Part shown: positions 9,634 to 20,128 of the stretch, piece after piece
Layout of the letters: the number at the start of each line of letters is the position of its first letter
How positions within the stretch are numbered: position 1 is the stretch's first letter
Assembly (NCBI GenBank): GCA_037043455.1
Contig: JAWPHD010000283.1
Location: 434,001 to 498,000, forward strand
Direction: 5' to 3'
Origin: Cyrtodaria siliqua
Lineage: Eukaryota; Mollusca; Bivalvia; Adapedonta; Hiatellidae
Length of the DNA: 64,000 nt
Notes under the pieces: model-generated
The model's database searches: none
What the model was told of the DNA's origin: nothing
Seen by the model: the letters and a program-made list of their open reading frames with translations, nothing else
Program-made: the position numbers and the translations under genes

Positions 9634-10893
9634 TTTAAGTGGATATACTAATTTTGAATGGATCGTGTCTTTAAGCGGATATACCTTTTTTGAATGGATC
9701 GTGTCTTTAAGCGGATATACTTTTTTTGAATGGATCGCGTCTTTAAGCGGATAAACCTTTTTTGAATGGATCGTGTCTTTAAGCGGATAAACTTTTTTGA
9801 ATGGATCGTGTCTTTAAGCAGATAAACTTTTTTGAATGGATCGTGTCTTTAAGCGGATATACTTTTTTTGAATGGATCGTTTCTTTAAGCGGATAAACTT
9901 TTTTGAATGGATCGTGTCTTTAAGCGGATATACTTTTTTTGAATGGATCGTTTCTTTAAGCGGATATACTTTTTCTGAATGGATCGTTTCTTTAAGTGGA
10001 TATACTTTTTTTGAATGGATCGTTTCTTTAAGTGGATATACTTTTTTTGAATGGATCGTGTCTTTAAGCGGATAAACTTTTTTGAATGGATCGTGTCTTT
10101 AAGCGGATAAACTTTTTTGAATGTATCGTGTCTTTAAGCGGATATACTTTTTTTGAATGGATCGTTTCTTTAAGCGGATAAACTTTTTTGAATGGATCGT
10201 GTCTTTACGCGGATATACTTTTTTTGAATGGATCGTTTCTTTAAGCGGATATACTTTTTCTGAATGGATCGTTTCTTTAAGTGGATATACTTTTTTTGAA
10301 TGGATCGTGTCTTTAAGTGGATATACTTTTTTTGAATGGATCGTGTCTTTAAGCGGATAAACCTTTTTTTGAATGGATCGTGTCTTTAAGCGGATATACC
10401 TTTTTTTGAATGGATCGTGTCTTTAAGTGGATATACCTTTTTTTGAATAGATCGTGTCTTTAAGTGGATATACTTTTTTTGAATGGATCGTTTCTTTAAG
10501 TGGATATACTTTTTTTGAATGGATCGTGTCTTTAAGTGGATATACTTTTTTTGAATGGATCGTGTCTTTAAGTGGATATACCTTTTTTAAATGGATCGTT
10601 TCTTTAAGTGGATATACTTTTTTTGAATGGATCGTGTCTTTAAGTGGATATACCTTTTTTGAATGGATCGTTTCTTTAAGTGGATATACTTTTTTTGAAT
10701 GGATCGTGTCTTTAAGTGGATATACTTTTTTTGAATGGATTGTGTCTTTAAGTGGATATACCTTTTTTAAATGGATCGTTTCTTTAAGTGGATATACTTT
10801 TTTTGAATGGATCGTGTCTTTAAGAGGATAAACTTTTTTTGAATGGATCGTGTCTTTAAGCGGATATACCTTTTTTGAAAGGATCGTGTCTAT
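9634..10893. repeat. 36-bp satellite array upstream of p24 copy B
   Basis: About 35 head-to-tail units of 35-36 bp, core GAATGGATCGTGTCTTTAAG followed by a GGATATAC/T-tract part. Two main variants alternate (GTGTCTTT and GTTTCTTT; AAGCGG and AAGTGG). Larger blocks are themselves repeated, for example 9872-10075 against 10157-10360. The unit being mostly a multiple of three leaves frames open, but there is no sign of a protein. The array stops 126 bp before the first possible in-frame ATG of p24 copy B (11019). Confidence 0.95.
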
Positions 10894-11018
10894 AAAGAGT
10901 TGTTCAAAATAAACTAAAAATATCGAGGACTTAACGCAAAACTATCTTACCGTGTTCTTTATAATACCCCCTCGTCGCTCCAGTGGGTTTGAAAAACGTT
11001 CATCCGTATGTAATGTAC
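10894..11018 (+). promoter_or_regulatory. presumed promoter/5' UTR of p24 copy B
   Basis: This short unique stretch lies between the satellite array and the first coding exon, so the promoter is either here or within the array. No TATA box or other core element is clear. Placement is inferred from position only. Confidence 0.35.
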
Positions 11019-11051
11019 ATGTATAGGTTTTTACTAGTTAGTATAACTAAA

Positions 11052-11201
11052 ATGGAGTGTATTTGTTACATATTTGTGATAATATCTGTATACATAACTC
11101 CGGTTCAAGGAGGGGAATTAACATTTGAAGTTGCTGATAATGAAAGGATGTGTTTCTATGAACTTGGTGCCAAGAGTATCAACACAACGCTGGATTTTCT
11201 G
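11052..11201 (+). CDS. TMED7-like: p24 (TMED3/7-like) copy B, signal-peptide exon
   Basis: First coding exon of copy B. From ATG 11052 it gives 50 codons: a hydrophobic signal peptide (MECICYIFVIISVYITPVQG), then the start of the mature p24 protein, ELTFEVADNERMCFYEL, with the first conserved lumenal cysteine. It ends INTTLDFL at a phase-0 donor (GT 11202-11203). Joined to the exon at 16315 it yields TLDFL-VITGGRYD, the expected family junction. Upstream in-frame ATGs at 11019 and 11013 would add 11-13 residues; 11052 is chosen because it starts directly before the hydrophobic core. The intron that follows is 5.1 kb. Predicted complete protein 208 aa, normal for p24. Confidence 0.85.
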
Positions 11202-11639
11202 GTATCAAACATAATTTCTGTTTTTTCGTTTCGTTACTATTCATATGTTAAGATGTTGTTATTGTGATGGCAACTCACTGTGTATATTCCATGGTTACTA
11301 ATGTTACACAGAAACATTGTGTTTGAAACATATGTCTGTGGTTTGGTATGATGACATACCGTTCCAATATAAACGAATGAGTACAGTTTGGGGTTTGATC
11401 TACTTAACCTGGTTCGTTCAGTATTCCTGTATTAAACAGTTAAAACGTACATTTTTATCAGAGTGGACGCAAAGTAAACAAACATTTTAAAGTAATTTAA
11501 CTGTCGAATTCATCAACAAAATCGTATATACCACATGTGTATCATAGTTCAGGGCATTTGCCATTGTGTTCAAATAAATCGCATACCCAGCAGTCGAAAT
11601 ATACCAAAGTACACTAATAAAACGAGTGGATCCAACTGT

Positions 11640-11880
11640 GAAACAACTAAAGGTTGGTCCGCAATCATTTCTGGTATTTATTAACGACCTACCAGAGTAG
11701 AACGCAGAATTCCAGATTGAGAGGTCGTGGGTTCGATCCTCGCCGCGGCCACGTTATTAATCCTTGAACAAGATAATTAATCCACATTGCTTAGTATTGG
11801 TTCTACCCAGGAAGCCATCGAGAATGATTAATCTAAGTTGCAAGAACTTGTTTCGCAATCGATGTAAAATAAATGTGTTT
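11640..11880 (+). mobile_element. SINE-like fragment with B box
   Basis: GGTCGTGGGTTCGATCCTCG (11721-11740) is a good pol III B box. It is followed by TTGGTTCTACCCAGGAAGCC, typical of molluscan SINE bodies. Both ends are degraded. Confidence 0.55.
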
Positions 11881-11944
11881 AAACTACCTACCAGAGTCCA
11901 CTACATCCAATAGTAGGCTACTCGCATAATGACGGCCTCTTATC

Positions 11945-12570
11945 ACATCACATCAGAAGTTCTGAATATGCCAGAATACTACAACAAGACCTAGACTCAC
12001 TATGCAAATGGGAATTTAGCAAAAGAAATTCCATCCAAAGAAATGCCATTTTTTCGGCATCTGTACCAACAACAAATTCAAACATGACAGTCAGTACCAG
12101 CTCAATGTCCACACCCTGGTAAAGGTGGACAGTGGAAAGTACATTGGTGTAACCAAAAGCGACGACCATTCCTGGAACAGACACATGAACAACGTCACAT
12201 TCGTTCCTGAGACGCAATCAGTAGTGTATAACCGCACAAATAATTTAGACTAATTTAGGCTATACATGTTTCCTTTGTCCTCCTCCTCACAATCGAATAT
12301 GCGTCTGCTGCATAGGACCCCTACACGAAGGACGATATGGACAAACTAGAACAGATCCTAAGAAGAGGAACACGTTCCAGAACAACTGTATATTCAGAAC
12401 TCATGGCTGTGTTACGAGTATGCTCCAGGTCAGCTGGATGCCATAGGAGACAGACGAAGAGCAGATGTAGAGCAGATGTAGAGCAGACGAAGAGCAGATG
12501 TAGAGCAGATGTAGAGCATCCAAACTCACCGTGCTCAACAAGATTCTTTCAAATGTCATGAGTCATTGCG
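11945..12570 (+). pseudogene. degraded LINE reverse transcriptase remnant
   Basis: With frameshifts and stops, the + strand reads fragments of the RT thumb and downstream region: LQQDLDSLCKWEFS, then VKVDSGKYIGVTKSDDHSWN, later ASKLTVLNKILSNVM. The order fits a CR1/Jockey-type element. Near 12465-12525 the remnant contains an internal tandem of GAGCAGATGTA-type units. Not functional. Confidence 0.6.
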
Positions 12571-14877
12571 TGTATTCGTTAAATGTTTGGGTGGGGGTGG
12601 GTGGGGGTGGTTTCCGTTGAGCATCTACTGTTTGCGTTAAGTACTTAATTCACACAGTATAGACCGCGTTCTCCTTTAAGGTAGGAAACCACTAATTATT
12701 TTCCCCATAGACACCAATATTAAAGTGCCACATATTAATGATTTGTTGCAACTTCAACTCAATATGGACAAGTAAGGTTTTACGCAAGCGTAAAATAGCT
12801 GCCGAGAGACAAGAAGTTAACATAATAATATATCAAGTCACGGGTGTTAAAACAATATTGAGAAGAAAAAAAGGTGGCACGAAGACCTTTTTTCTTACAT
12901 TCTGCCCGATTTTTACCATCAGTTCTTCCTACCAAGCCTTTTAAATCAACGTGGGCGACCTCGCTTCTTTCTGTTCAAATACCTTGACATGCCTTACATA
13001 TTGATTACAATTAACTTGTAACACGACTTGCTAGAAGTACACATCAGCACAGCAATACAATTGTTCACATGTAAGAGATACGTGTGCGTTAGAGTGTGCA
13101 TTACAACACACATACACTGTTCACTGTTACCATGTGTAATTATAAGATTGCGTTATCAAAGTGAAAAATGTAAAGGAACTGTTGCTACCTTACCATCAGC
13201 AATAATGAAAACCAATGAAAACTAAAAAAAGAAAAAGAAAAAAAAGAAAAGGAAATCAGCAGGCTTGAACCCTACCTTTCTGGGCACTAACACGGCGCCT
13301 CTATCAACTGCGCTATTGAGGCTTGTGAAGATTTCGTGGCTAATATACATATAACATTAATGATTACATGTTTATACCATTCAAGTTTTTCGGACGAGTT
13401 CTCTAGGAATTCAAGTTGTAAAGCATGCTTATTGCCACTTACATGAGTCACAGTCTGTTAACCATAGGCAGACATAAAACCCATATAGGTATACACCAGG
13501 CATGCATACCACAGTGCTTTACTTCCTGTATACCTATAAGAACCCCTAATTGTGAGTGAATTTTAAAAGCCTCTATTCTGGCAAATGCTAGAATAAACGC
13601 ATAAAAAATCATACATTTTGGCGAATCGGTTGAGTATTTATCAAGATATGGGCGTTTCAAAAAATGTACAGTGCAGTCGACAGCGATGAAAAATCTGTAA
13701 CAATATTTACAGTTTTACCTTTCTTAACTGTTATATAAAATGACACTGGGCATATCTGTACTTAGTCTAATGGATAAAATGCTTAAAAACATCAGTAAAC
13801 CTGAAGAAATCAAGATGTTTAGTTACCAAAAGTGCTATATAAGTGCAAAATATGCTGATTTTCTTGCCAAATTCAGATTTACAAGGCATTTTGGTGTATT
13901 TATGGCATCATACCTTAATTTGGTGGCGCTACATGCAAATATAAACATCCCAAGTACTCATAAATGCAAGCCCGGTACTAGCTTTGTGATTAAAAGTTAA
14001 GTTTCTATGACTGGACAGCATACTTTACCTACAGTACTCTCTGACATTTTCTCAGAAATTTAAATTTTAGGGGGTGGGGGAGAAGATTTGGTAGTGTCAC
14101 ACCTATACAACTATACTTTTGCACATTATACTGCTGAATTATCATTGCAAATACACATATCTACATTTTAACAACAAACAAGGCTAGTTTTGTTGAAAAA
14201 TGTCTCTCCAGGTCATCATTTAAAGACTTCAAAAATCTGAAACTCTAAATTACAGCTTTCCGAGGCAAAAAACATGCGGAAAAAAATCAAAACGCGTTTT
14301 AAAACACCGTGAAGTATTTTTTGTCGGAGCTATAGTCATTGCGAAAAGTAAAATGCTGTTTAGGTAAGAATCCGAGAGAAAATGAATATTCACATTACGC
14401 CGCCTTATAAGTAAAGTAAAACAAATCCCATTGAGTCCAATGCAATATTGTCCAAGCTTTCTAGTTTGCCATTTTTCAAAATGAAATTCAAACTAAGATT
14501 CACTTACATGTTCTTAGTCATGAGACCTGCCTCTCTAGAAAACTGCTGAGAATAGTAGAGGTCATGTGGCATATAAGAAAATAAAATTCTGATCTTCGTT
14601 GACACCGTGAACAAACTGCATTCATTCGGCACCTCTTAAATGTATTCTACTTTCACTTTCAAGTTGCTCTGTGGGATAAACCCTTTGGAATATGGTAACA
14701 GTTCGTAAAAATCATGAAAATGCAGCGAAGAAGTGTATTTAGTTATATGCGGTGAGCGTTCCTATGGTCAGTCCAATATCTACCAGGGTCACACATGTGA
14801 TTCTGTCAATGTCTCGGAAAGTAGTCTGCGATAACATGATAATTTGTCACATGACCATAGCTAAAATACAGAAAATC
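12571..14877. other. intron of p24 copy B, no gene seen
   Basis: No supported exon. G-rich tracts near 12588 and 14080. A pol III-like tRNA head lies at 13258-13325 (separate entry). Confidence 0.5.
13258..13325 (-). repeat. tRNA-like sequence (SINE head or tRNA pseudogene)
   Basis: On the - strand: A-box-like TAGCGCAGTTGATAGAG, a possible anticodon stem GGCGC/GTGCC, and B box AGGGTTCAAGCCT, followed by T-runs. The acceptor ends do not pair and position 33 of the loop is G, so it is not called a working tRNA gene. Confidence 0.4.
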
Positions 14878-14965
14878 AACACCGTGACCTGACACCACTA
14901 ATGATACTGGGGCGCTTTCAACACCGTGACCTGACACCACTAATGATACTGGGGTGCTTTTGATT
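14878..14965. repeat. ~46-bp direct duplication
   Basis: Two neighbouring, almost identical units beginning CAACACCGTGACCTGACACC. Confidence 0.9.
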
Positions 14966-15203
14966 GAATGGTAAACAATCGAACCAAACACCTTTTACTT
15001 TGGACATTTTTGATTGGTGTACTAAGGTTAGTATTTTAATTTTAGTTGTTTAGAGCTTTGAGATTTTGAACCGTGTTGGTTAGCAGAAACCTACCTTCTA
15101 ACCCTATGGGTAACGAAATGGTGCTGTGCATTTAAAAAAAAATAACGGCGGAGTGATATGCCAAAGTATCAACTTTATTCTATTGCAATATAATGCTTAA
15201 GTG

Positions 15204-16248
15204 CTATTGGTCAGCCATCTTTGAAAAAAAATCCAAAATGGATGGGGTATGATTAATTGAAATTTTCATCCAAACGCATATTATAGGCATGAACATTGTC
15301 AATGATATAATAGATGACATTAATGCAACACTATTGATGCGAACATAATATCAGAAACAATATTTATTTGCCCTTTATATTCGAAAAGTTAAGTGCAATT
15401 TTACTCAAAGATGTTTTGTTTTTTATGTTAAATAAATTTATCCATAGAATTGTCCATTTATCTAAAAATGGCACACGAGACATCATTTCTAAATAAAGTA
15501 AGCCATGTGATCACATCATCCAAAATTCGAAGTACACCGTTGTTAAAAATGAAGATTTTCTTTATACGCCATGTGCCTTTATACGCACATGATACACATG
15601 AAAAGCATGCATGTGAATTGTAAATTGAAACATGCTGTATGGTGAAACATTCGGATAAACAGGTAATTTGATCGTATTCATATGTTATTATTTAGTTTGT
15701 GCTGTTTTTATAGGAATATAATAATAAATTACTCTTGTGTTGCCATGTTTCTATTCACAACAGTCACTCAGTTGTCTTTAATACATCCAAAAATATAGTT
15801 GCCATTTATAATAGTTTGACAATTAAATCCCGTCATAGCATTGAGATTATTTTGAAAGTACATGCCATTGAAAGAATAGCTTGTTGTCTTTACAATGATT
15901 GACTTTGAAATGTGGATGATGTGATAACATGTCGTATTTAATTTAGAAATGATGTCTCCTGAGCCATTTTTAGATAAATGGACAATTCTATGGACAAATT
16001 TATTTAACATAAAAACAAAACATCTTAGAGTAAAATTGCACTAAACTTTTCGAATATAAAGGGCACTAATTCTATTTCTGCCAAATAAATATTGTTTCTG
16101 ATATTATGTTCACATCAATAGTGTTGCATTAATGTCATCTATTATATCATTGACAATGTTCATGCCTATAATATGCATTTGGATGAAAATTTCAATTAAT
16201 CATACCCCATCCATTTTTGATTTTTTTTCAAAGATGGCTGACCAATAG
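15204..16248. mobile_element. 1-kb inverted-repeat element
   Basis: Arms of about 330 bp (from 15204 inward and from 16248 inward) are inverted copies with scattered differences, ending in CTATTGGTCAGCCATC and its complement. A unique spacer of about 370 bp separates them. It has no coding capacity and lies in the copy B intron about 65 bp before the GOLD exon acceptor. Target duplications are not clear. Confidence 0.75.
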
Positions 16249-16314
16249 TCCTTAGCAAATGTGATACTAAGTTATTGCATTACATATCAATCATCCTGTT
16301 TCTGTCGGTTTCAG

Positions 16315-16560
16315 GTGATCACTGGAGGCCGGTATGATATCGAATTGGAACTTACAGCGCCCGATGGAAACGTTCTATACAAGGAGACGAAAGAAAAGTA
16401 TGGCCGTTTTTACTGGACCCCTGAACAGACAGGGATTTTCAAATTCTGCTTCAGTAACGAGTTCTCTTCATATACGCATAAAGTTGTGTATTTTGATTTG
16501 AATTTCCACGACCCAGATACCGAGCCCCTTGATGACGCCCGCTCTACATCTATGACAACG
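16315..16560 (+). CDS. TMED7-like: p24 (TMED3/7-like) copy B, GOLD-domain exon
   Basis: 82 codons, phase 0 at both ends (acceptor TTTCAG to 16314, donor GTAAG at 16561). Sequence VITGGRYDIELELTAPDG through TSMTT, including GRFYWTPEQTGIFKFCFSNE. The domain binds partners and cargo in the ER lumen and drives p24 hetero-oligomer formation in this family. Nearly identical to 50-295 in exon and adjoining intron. With 11052-11201 and 18023-18253 it makes a complete open coding sequence. Confidence 0.92.
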
Positions 16561-16794
16561 GTAAGAGGCTGTTCTTTATTGTAAATTTCGGTTGTCCTGT
16601 CTTGACATGGAGGATTTTACATGATCGAGTGTCTGTTAATATTATTACTGTTGAATGTATTTAAAGAGCTGGATACTGTTATATGACGTAAGCACGATCC
16701 CTTTTTGCCACTGACCATTCAAAAACCATGACTAAGTTTCACGTGATACGTGTGTTATATTGTGTCATAATGTATTAATAAACCTCAAAGGAGG

Positions 16795-16985
16795 TGAGCT
16801 ATTGGTATTACTCGTCCGTTGTTCGTCCGTCCGTCCTTGTTAACCTTTGCTTCAAAAAACTTCTCAGAATTTTGACCAAACTTCACACGGATGATCCTTA
16901 GGTCAATATTTAAAAAAAATTTAGACCAATGAGACATCAAAGATGGCCATCGTCACTATAAAAGTTCGATACCTTAAAAAATCTT
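16795..16985. repeat. insert specific to copy B intron
   Basis: About 180 bp with CGTCCGTCCGTCC and AAACTTCACACGG that copy A lacks at the matching place (about 478). It looks like part of a dispersed repeat of the GGACGGACG class in inverted orientation. Confidence 0.6.
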
Positions 16986-17363
16986 CTCAAAAACCGCGAT
17001 ACAGATTTCGACAGTTTTTTCTTTACTAATGATTGCCAACTTATTGACTATCAAATGTGTTCAAATGAAGTCAAAGGTGTTAAAAATGACTGTTCCCCGG
17101 GGTCCAAAGTTTGTATATTATATAATGTGTATTGTTTGCGTAGAATTTATTTTTTAAGCTTCTTCTCTGAAACCACAAGACATAGAGTCTTCTACCAAGT
17201 GTGTTCAATTAGTCAGCCTGGGGTTAAATGTGGGTCCAACCCCGGTGTGAATACTTGCACCAATTATTTATGAAGATTCAACTACCAGCGCTCTTCATAA
17301 TTTAGAGCATGGCATATATAGAGACTATGGATAACCTTGTGGTAAACATTAAGCCGGATAGCG

Positions 17364-17465
17364 GATATGAAGAGAAATCTTCACCATTAAGAAACCGAAA
17401 TGGAGAGAAGCTATGAAGAGAAATCTTCACCATTAAGAAACCGAAATGGTGAAGATTTCTCTTCA
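17364..17465. repeat. reduced tandem repeat matching 1200-1455
   Basis: Two units in one orientation (CCATTAAGAAACCGAAATGG) and part of one in the other. Homologous to the larger array in copy A. Confidence 0.75.
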
Positions 17466-17471
17466 TAGCCT

Positions 17472-17759
17472 AGATGCATCCGTGGCTGAGTGGTTAGAGT
17501 CTCTGACTAAAGAACCTTTTCAGTATTTATTAAAATCACTTGCCCCTCACCGCTACATGGGTTCGATTCTTCATGGGCCTCTTTGTGTGAGGAAGCTATT
17601 CAGCTGGGTTGCGGAACGTCCGTGGTTCTACCAAAGTGCCGCCCGTGCTCGAAATTCGCCCGAAGAGTCACATAAGGTTTTACCACACCAATGTAAGCTG
17701 GACAAATCGCTATATGGCCTTAGCTGTTTGACAAGCGACTATAAAATCCAATTCAATTA
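17472..17759 (+). mobile_element. tRNA-derived SINE (copy B intron)
   Basis: A box TGGCTGAGTGGTTAGAG, B box GGGTTCGATTC, tail TAAAATCCAATTCAATT. It is flanked by perfect 10-bp TTCATAGCCT (17462-17471 and 17760-17769). Orthologous in position to 1466-1760. Confidence 0.9.
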
Positions 17760-18022
17760 TTCATAGCCTGTATCCTGTACATCTAAACAAGTTAATGTTC
17801 TAATGTCAAGTACTTAATCGTAGGTGAGTTGTGTGTATGCGCTTATGGTAGTTGATATTTAGTCAATTCGGCGTTTGTTTATGCAGGCATTGCGCGATGT
17901 CTTCTGAAACCTCGCTGGAAAGTGCGGATGGGTAATGTACCTACCTCTTCGGTTAATATAAATACTAGTCTCAAAGCACATCGTTTCTTTTCCCGGTAAA
18001 TCAATTCTCTGTCATATTTCAG

Positions 18023-18253
18023 CTTGAAGCTACTGCTGTAAATATCAACGAAGAACTGTTTAAGGCAGACGACCATCAGACTGGTTTTAGAATACTGGAG
18101 GCGAGGAGTCGAGCTCACGCAGACGACCTAAATGAGCACGTGGTCGTCTGGTCCATTGGAGTTCAAATCGTGGTAGTTCTTACAAGTATAAGTCAAATAT
18201 TGGTGTTGAGACGCCTCTTCCCAGATATGAAGAAGGGGAAGTCCGCTATATGA
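18023..18253 (+). CDS. TMED7-like: p24 (TMED3/7-like) copy B, terminal exon
   Basis: 76 codons plus TGA, phase-0 acceptor (TTTCAG to 18022). LEATAVNINEELFKADDH, then RILEARSRAHADDLNEH, transmembrane helix (about IGVQIVVVLTSISQILVL), tail RRLFPDMKKGKSAI. Same length as the copy A exon with only a few replacements (GF for VF, VV for LV, Q for K). AATAAA at 18269-18274. The short tail places lysines at -7, -6 and -4 rather than a standard KKXX. Confidence 0.92.
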   Translation, partial: LEATAVNINEELFKADDHQTGFRILEARSRAHADDLNEHVVVWSIGVQIVVVLTSISQILVLRRLFPDMKKGKSAI

Positions 18254-18524
18254 TCCATCTGTATTCCTAATAAAGAACGTGGGTTGACACATATTGTTTG
18301 TATACTAGTTATGCAAACATGATCTCAGAAAAATCTTTATTAAAAAGTACACGTATACATGATTAGAATAAAATATTTAAAACTGGAAACATGGTTTGAT
18401 TTTATATACCCTTAACAATTGAATTGAATGATGAGGTCATTCTCTGTTTATTTCAATATAACAAAACTGTTAACTCAAAGTTTTAACCACAAGACCTGGA
18501 AATGCTGTTTAAACCAAATCAAGT

Positions 18525-19150
18525 TTGCCCACAAGTTTCATTCAAAGAAAATTGTTTTCATGACAGTGCTGGCCTTTAACAAAGGTATTGGCATATAAGA
18601 TTAAATAAAATATAATTTCATTGTGTCTAAATCTATGGGTAAAGTTGGGGACGTTTATAATTTTGCTCAGTATAGGTTATGTCCATATGAGGTCACAGAG
18701 ACTACACATTTGACCTACTGACCCCTAAACACATGGTTTCTAATCTCGCCAAGAACCAAACGGTTTTATTAACTTTATTATACTTCCGGAGTTATCACCT
18801 GGAATGTGTTTGTCCAAATGAGGCCATGGCGACCTTGACTTTTGGTCTACTGTTCCCAAAAGAAATAGAGGGTTTATCCTCTTACCAAGGTTCATGAGAG
18901 TGGGTCTTGCACTTCCGATCCTGTGATCTTGACCTTTGGCCTACTGAAAAAAAGCAACAGGGTTCCTCCTTTCCACAGTGTATATGAAGTTTCGTAGGCT
19001 TTTGTCATACAAGGCTTGTTTCATACGTTCAGTGCGAAATGCGTATGTCTGTATGAGGGCATGGCGAGCTTGACCGTGACCTTGACATGAACGGCTATAT
19101 ACCAAGTGTATGCTCTATACAAATTTTGTGAACACAAGTTTCACTTTCAC
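18525..19150. repeat. dispersed repeat block
   Basis: Successive sentences of the type GACCTTGACTTTTGGTCTAC and AAGTTTCGTAGG, without open frames, resembling abundant molluscan repeats. It is interrupted at 19160 by the next entry and continues at 19616. Confidence 0.5.
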
Positions 19151-19160
19151 TTCAATATCT

Positions 19161-19605
19161 TCTGCCCCGTGTGGTTCCCGGGAAAGAATAGGGTCACTGC
19201 AGATCCCGATCGAAGGATAGAAAGATGGGTAGAGCCCCACACACCCTCCCCCCTCCCCCACCACGCACCCCCCCCCCCCCCCCCCCACACACACACACAA
19301 AATTATGTTCATTTTATCATTTTTTGTTCATGCTCATTAAAGGTCTTCATCATGACCACTGCATTGTTTCAGGTGCCATCTCGCTCATATCACTAGAGCA
19401 GTGGCAGAAAAACTATAACGTGGCTCCAGCGTAAATGGAACGTCTACAATAGAATTTACAGCATCTCGGCAGGTGAGAATGTTCTAGGCCCGTTCTCCAT
19501 ATTTTATCTCGATGTAAATGGAGGATGAGCCTGGCATGTTCATTCCTGTTAGGCGCCATATAACCTTTCACGTGTTGGTGCGCCTTAAAACGCATTTCAT
19601 TTCAA
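19161..19605 (+). mobile_element. retroposon family R2-like copy 1 (445 bp)
   Basis: Starts TCTGCCCCGTGTGG (inside which lie a C-run and (CA)n at 19260-19303), contains GGAGGATGAGCCTGGCATG and GCGCCATATAACCTTTCACG, and ends TTTCATTTCAA. It is flanked by 10-bp TTCAATATCT (19151-19160 and 19606-19615). Related copies lie inverted at 55336-55682 and 60764-60961. ('R2-like' is only my label for the second retroposon family; it is not the R2 LINE.) It resembles molluscan SINE/LINE 3' ends. Confidence 0.8.
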
Positions 19606-19615
19606 TTCAATATCT

Positions 19616-20128
19616 TTTTTTCTGAATTTATCGCCCAGAAACTATTTTTCTATATCAAAAACAGTCACTGACATTAAATGCAATCCCAAACTTCCTTTCC
19701 ATATAATCTACCTATACACCAAGTTTCATTTCAATATCCCATTGCCTGGAAAACAGGAGTTTGACCCAAGTGAAATCAAAGGAAATCCCAAGCTTCCGCT
19801 CCATATAAGCGATTTACACACCTTTCCTTCCAGTATATTATTATTAACTCTATAGTTATTGCCCATAAACCATTTTTTCTTTTTTAAGTCGCAACGACCT
19901 TGCCCTTGACCTCAGGGACATCAAATGCAATCCCAAGATTTATGTTTATATCAGCTATATATATACACCAAGTTTCGTTCCAATATCTCATTCCTAACTC
20001 AAGTCATTGCCCCAAACCCATTTTTGTATTTTAAGTAACAGCAACCTTGGCCTTGACCAGGTGACTTCAAATGCAATTTCAAGCTTCCTTTCCATATACT
20101 AAACTACCTACACAACAAAAGTAGATAT
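19616..20128. repeat. degenerate ~130-bp tandem repeat
   Basis: Four loose units with CACCAAGTTTC, CAATATCTCAT and TTGCCC. A further fragment reappears at 21970-22010, after the next element. Confidence 0.55.

Noticed and set aside
10454..10831. Open frame of 125 codons repeating FEWIVSLSGYTF
   Set aside because: It is the 36-bp satellite read through; the period is a multiple of three, and no start, splice or protein feature supports a gene.
13258..13325. Functional tRNA gene
   Set aside because: A and B boxes are present but the acceptor stem does not pair and the anticodon loop lacks U33.
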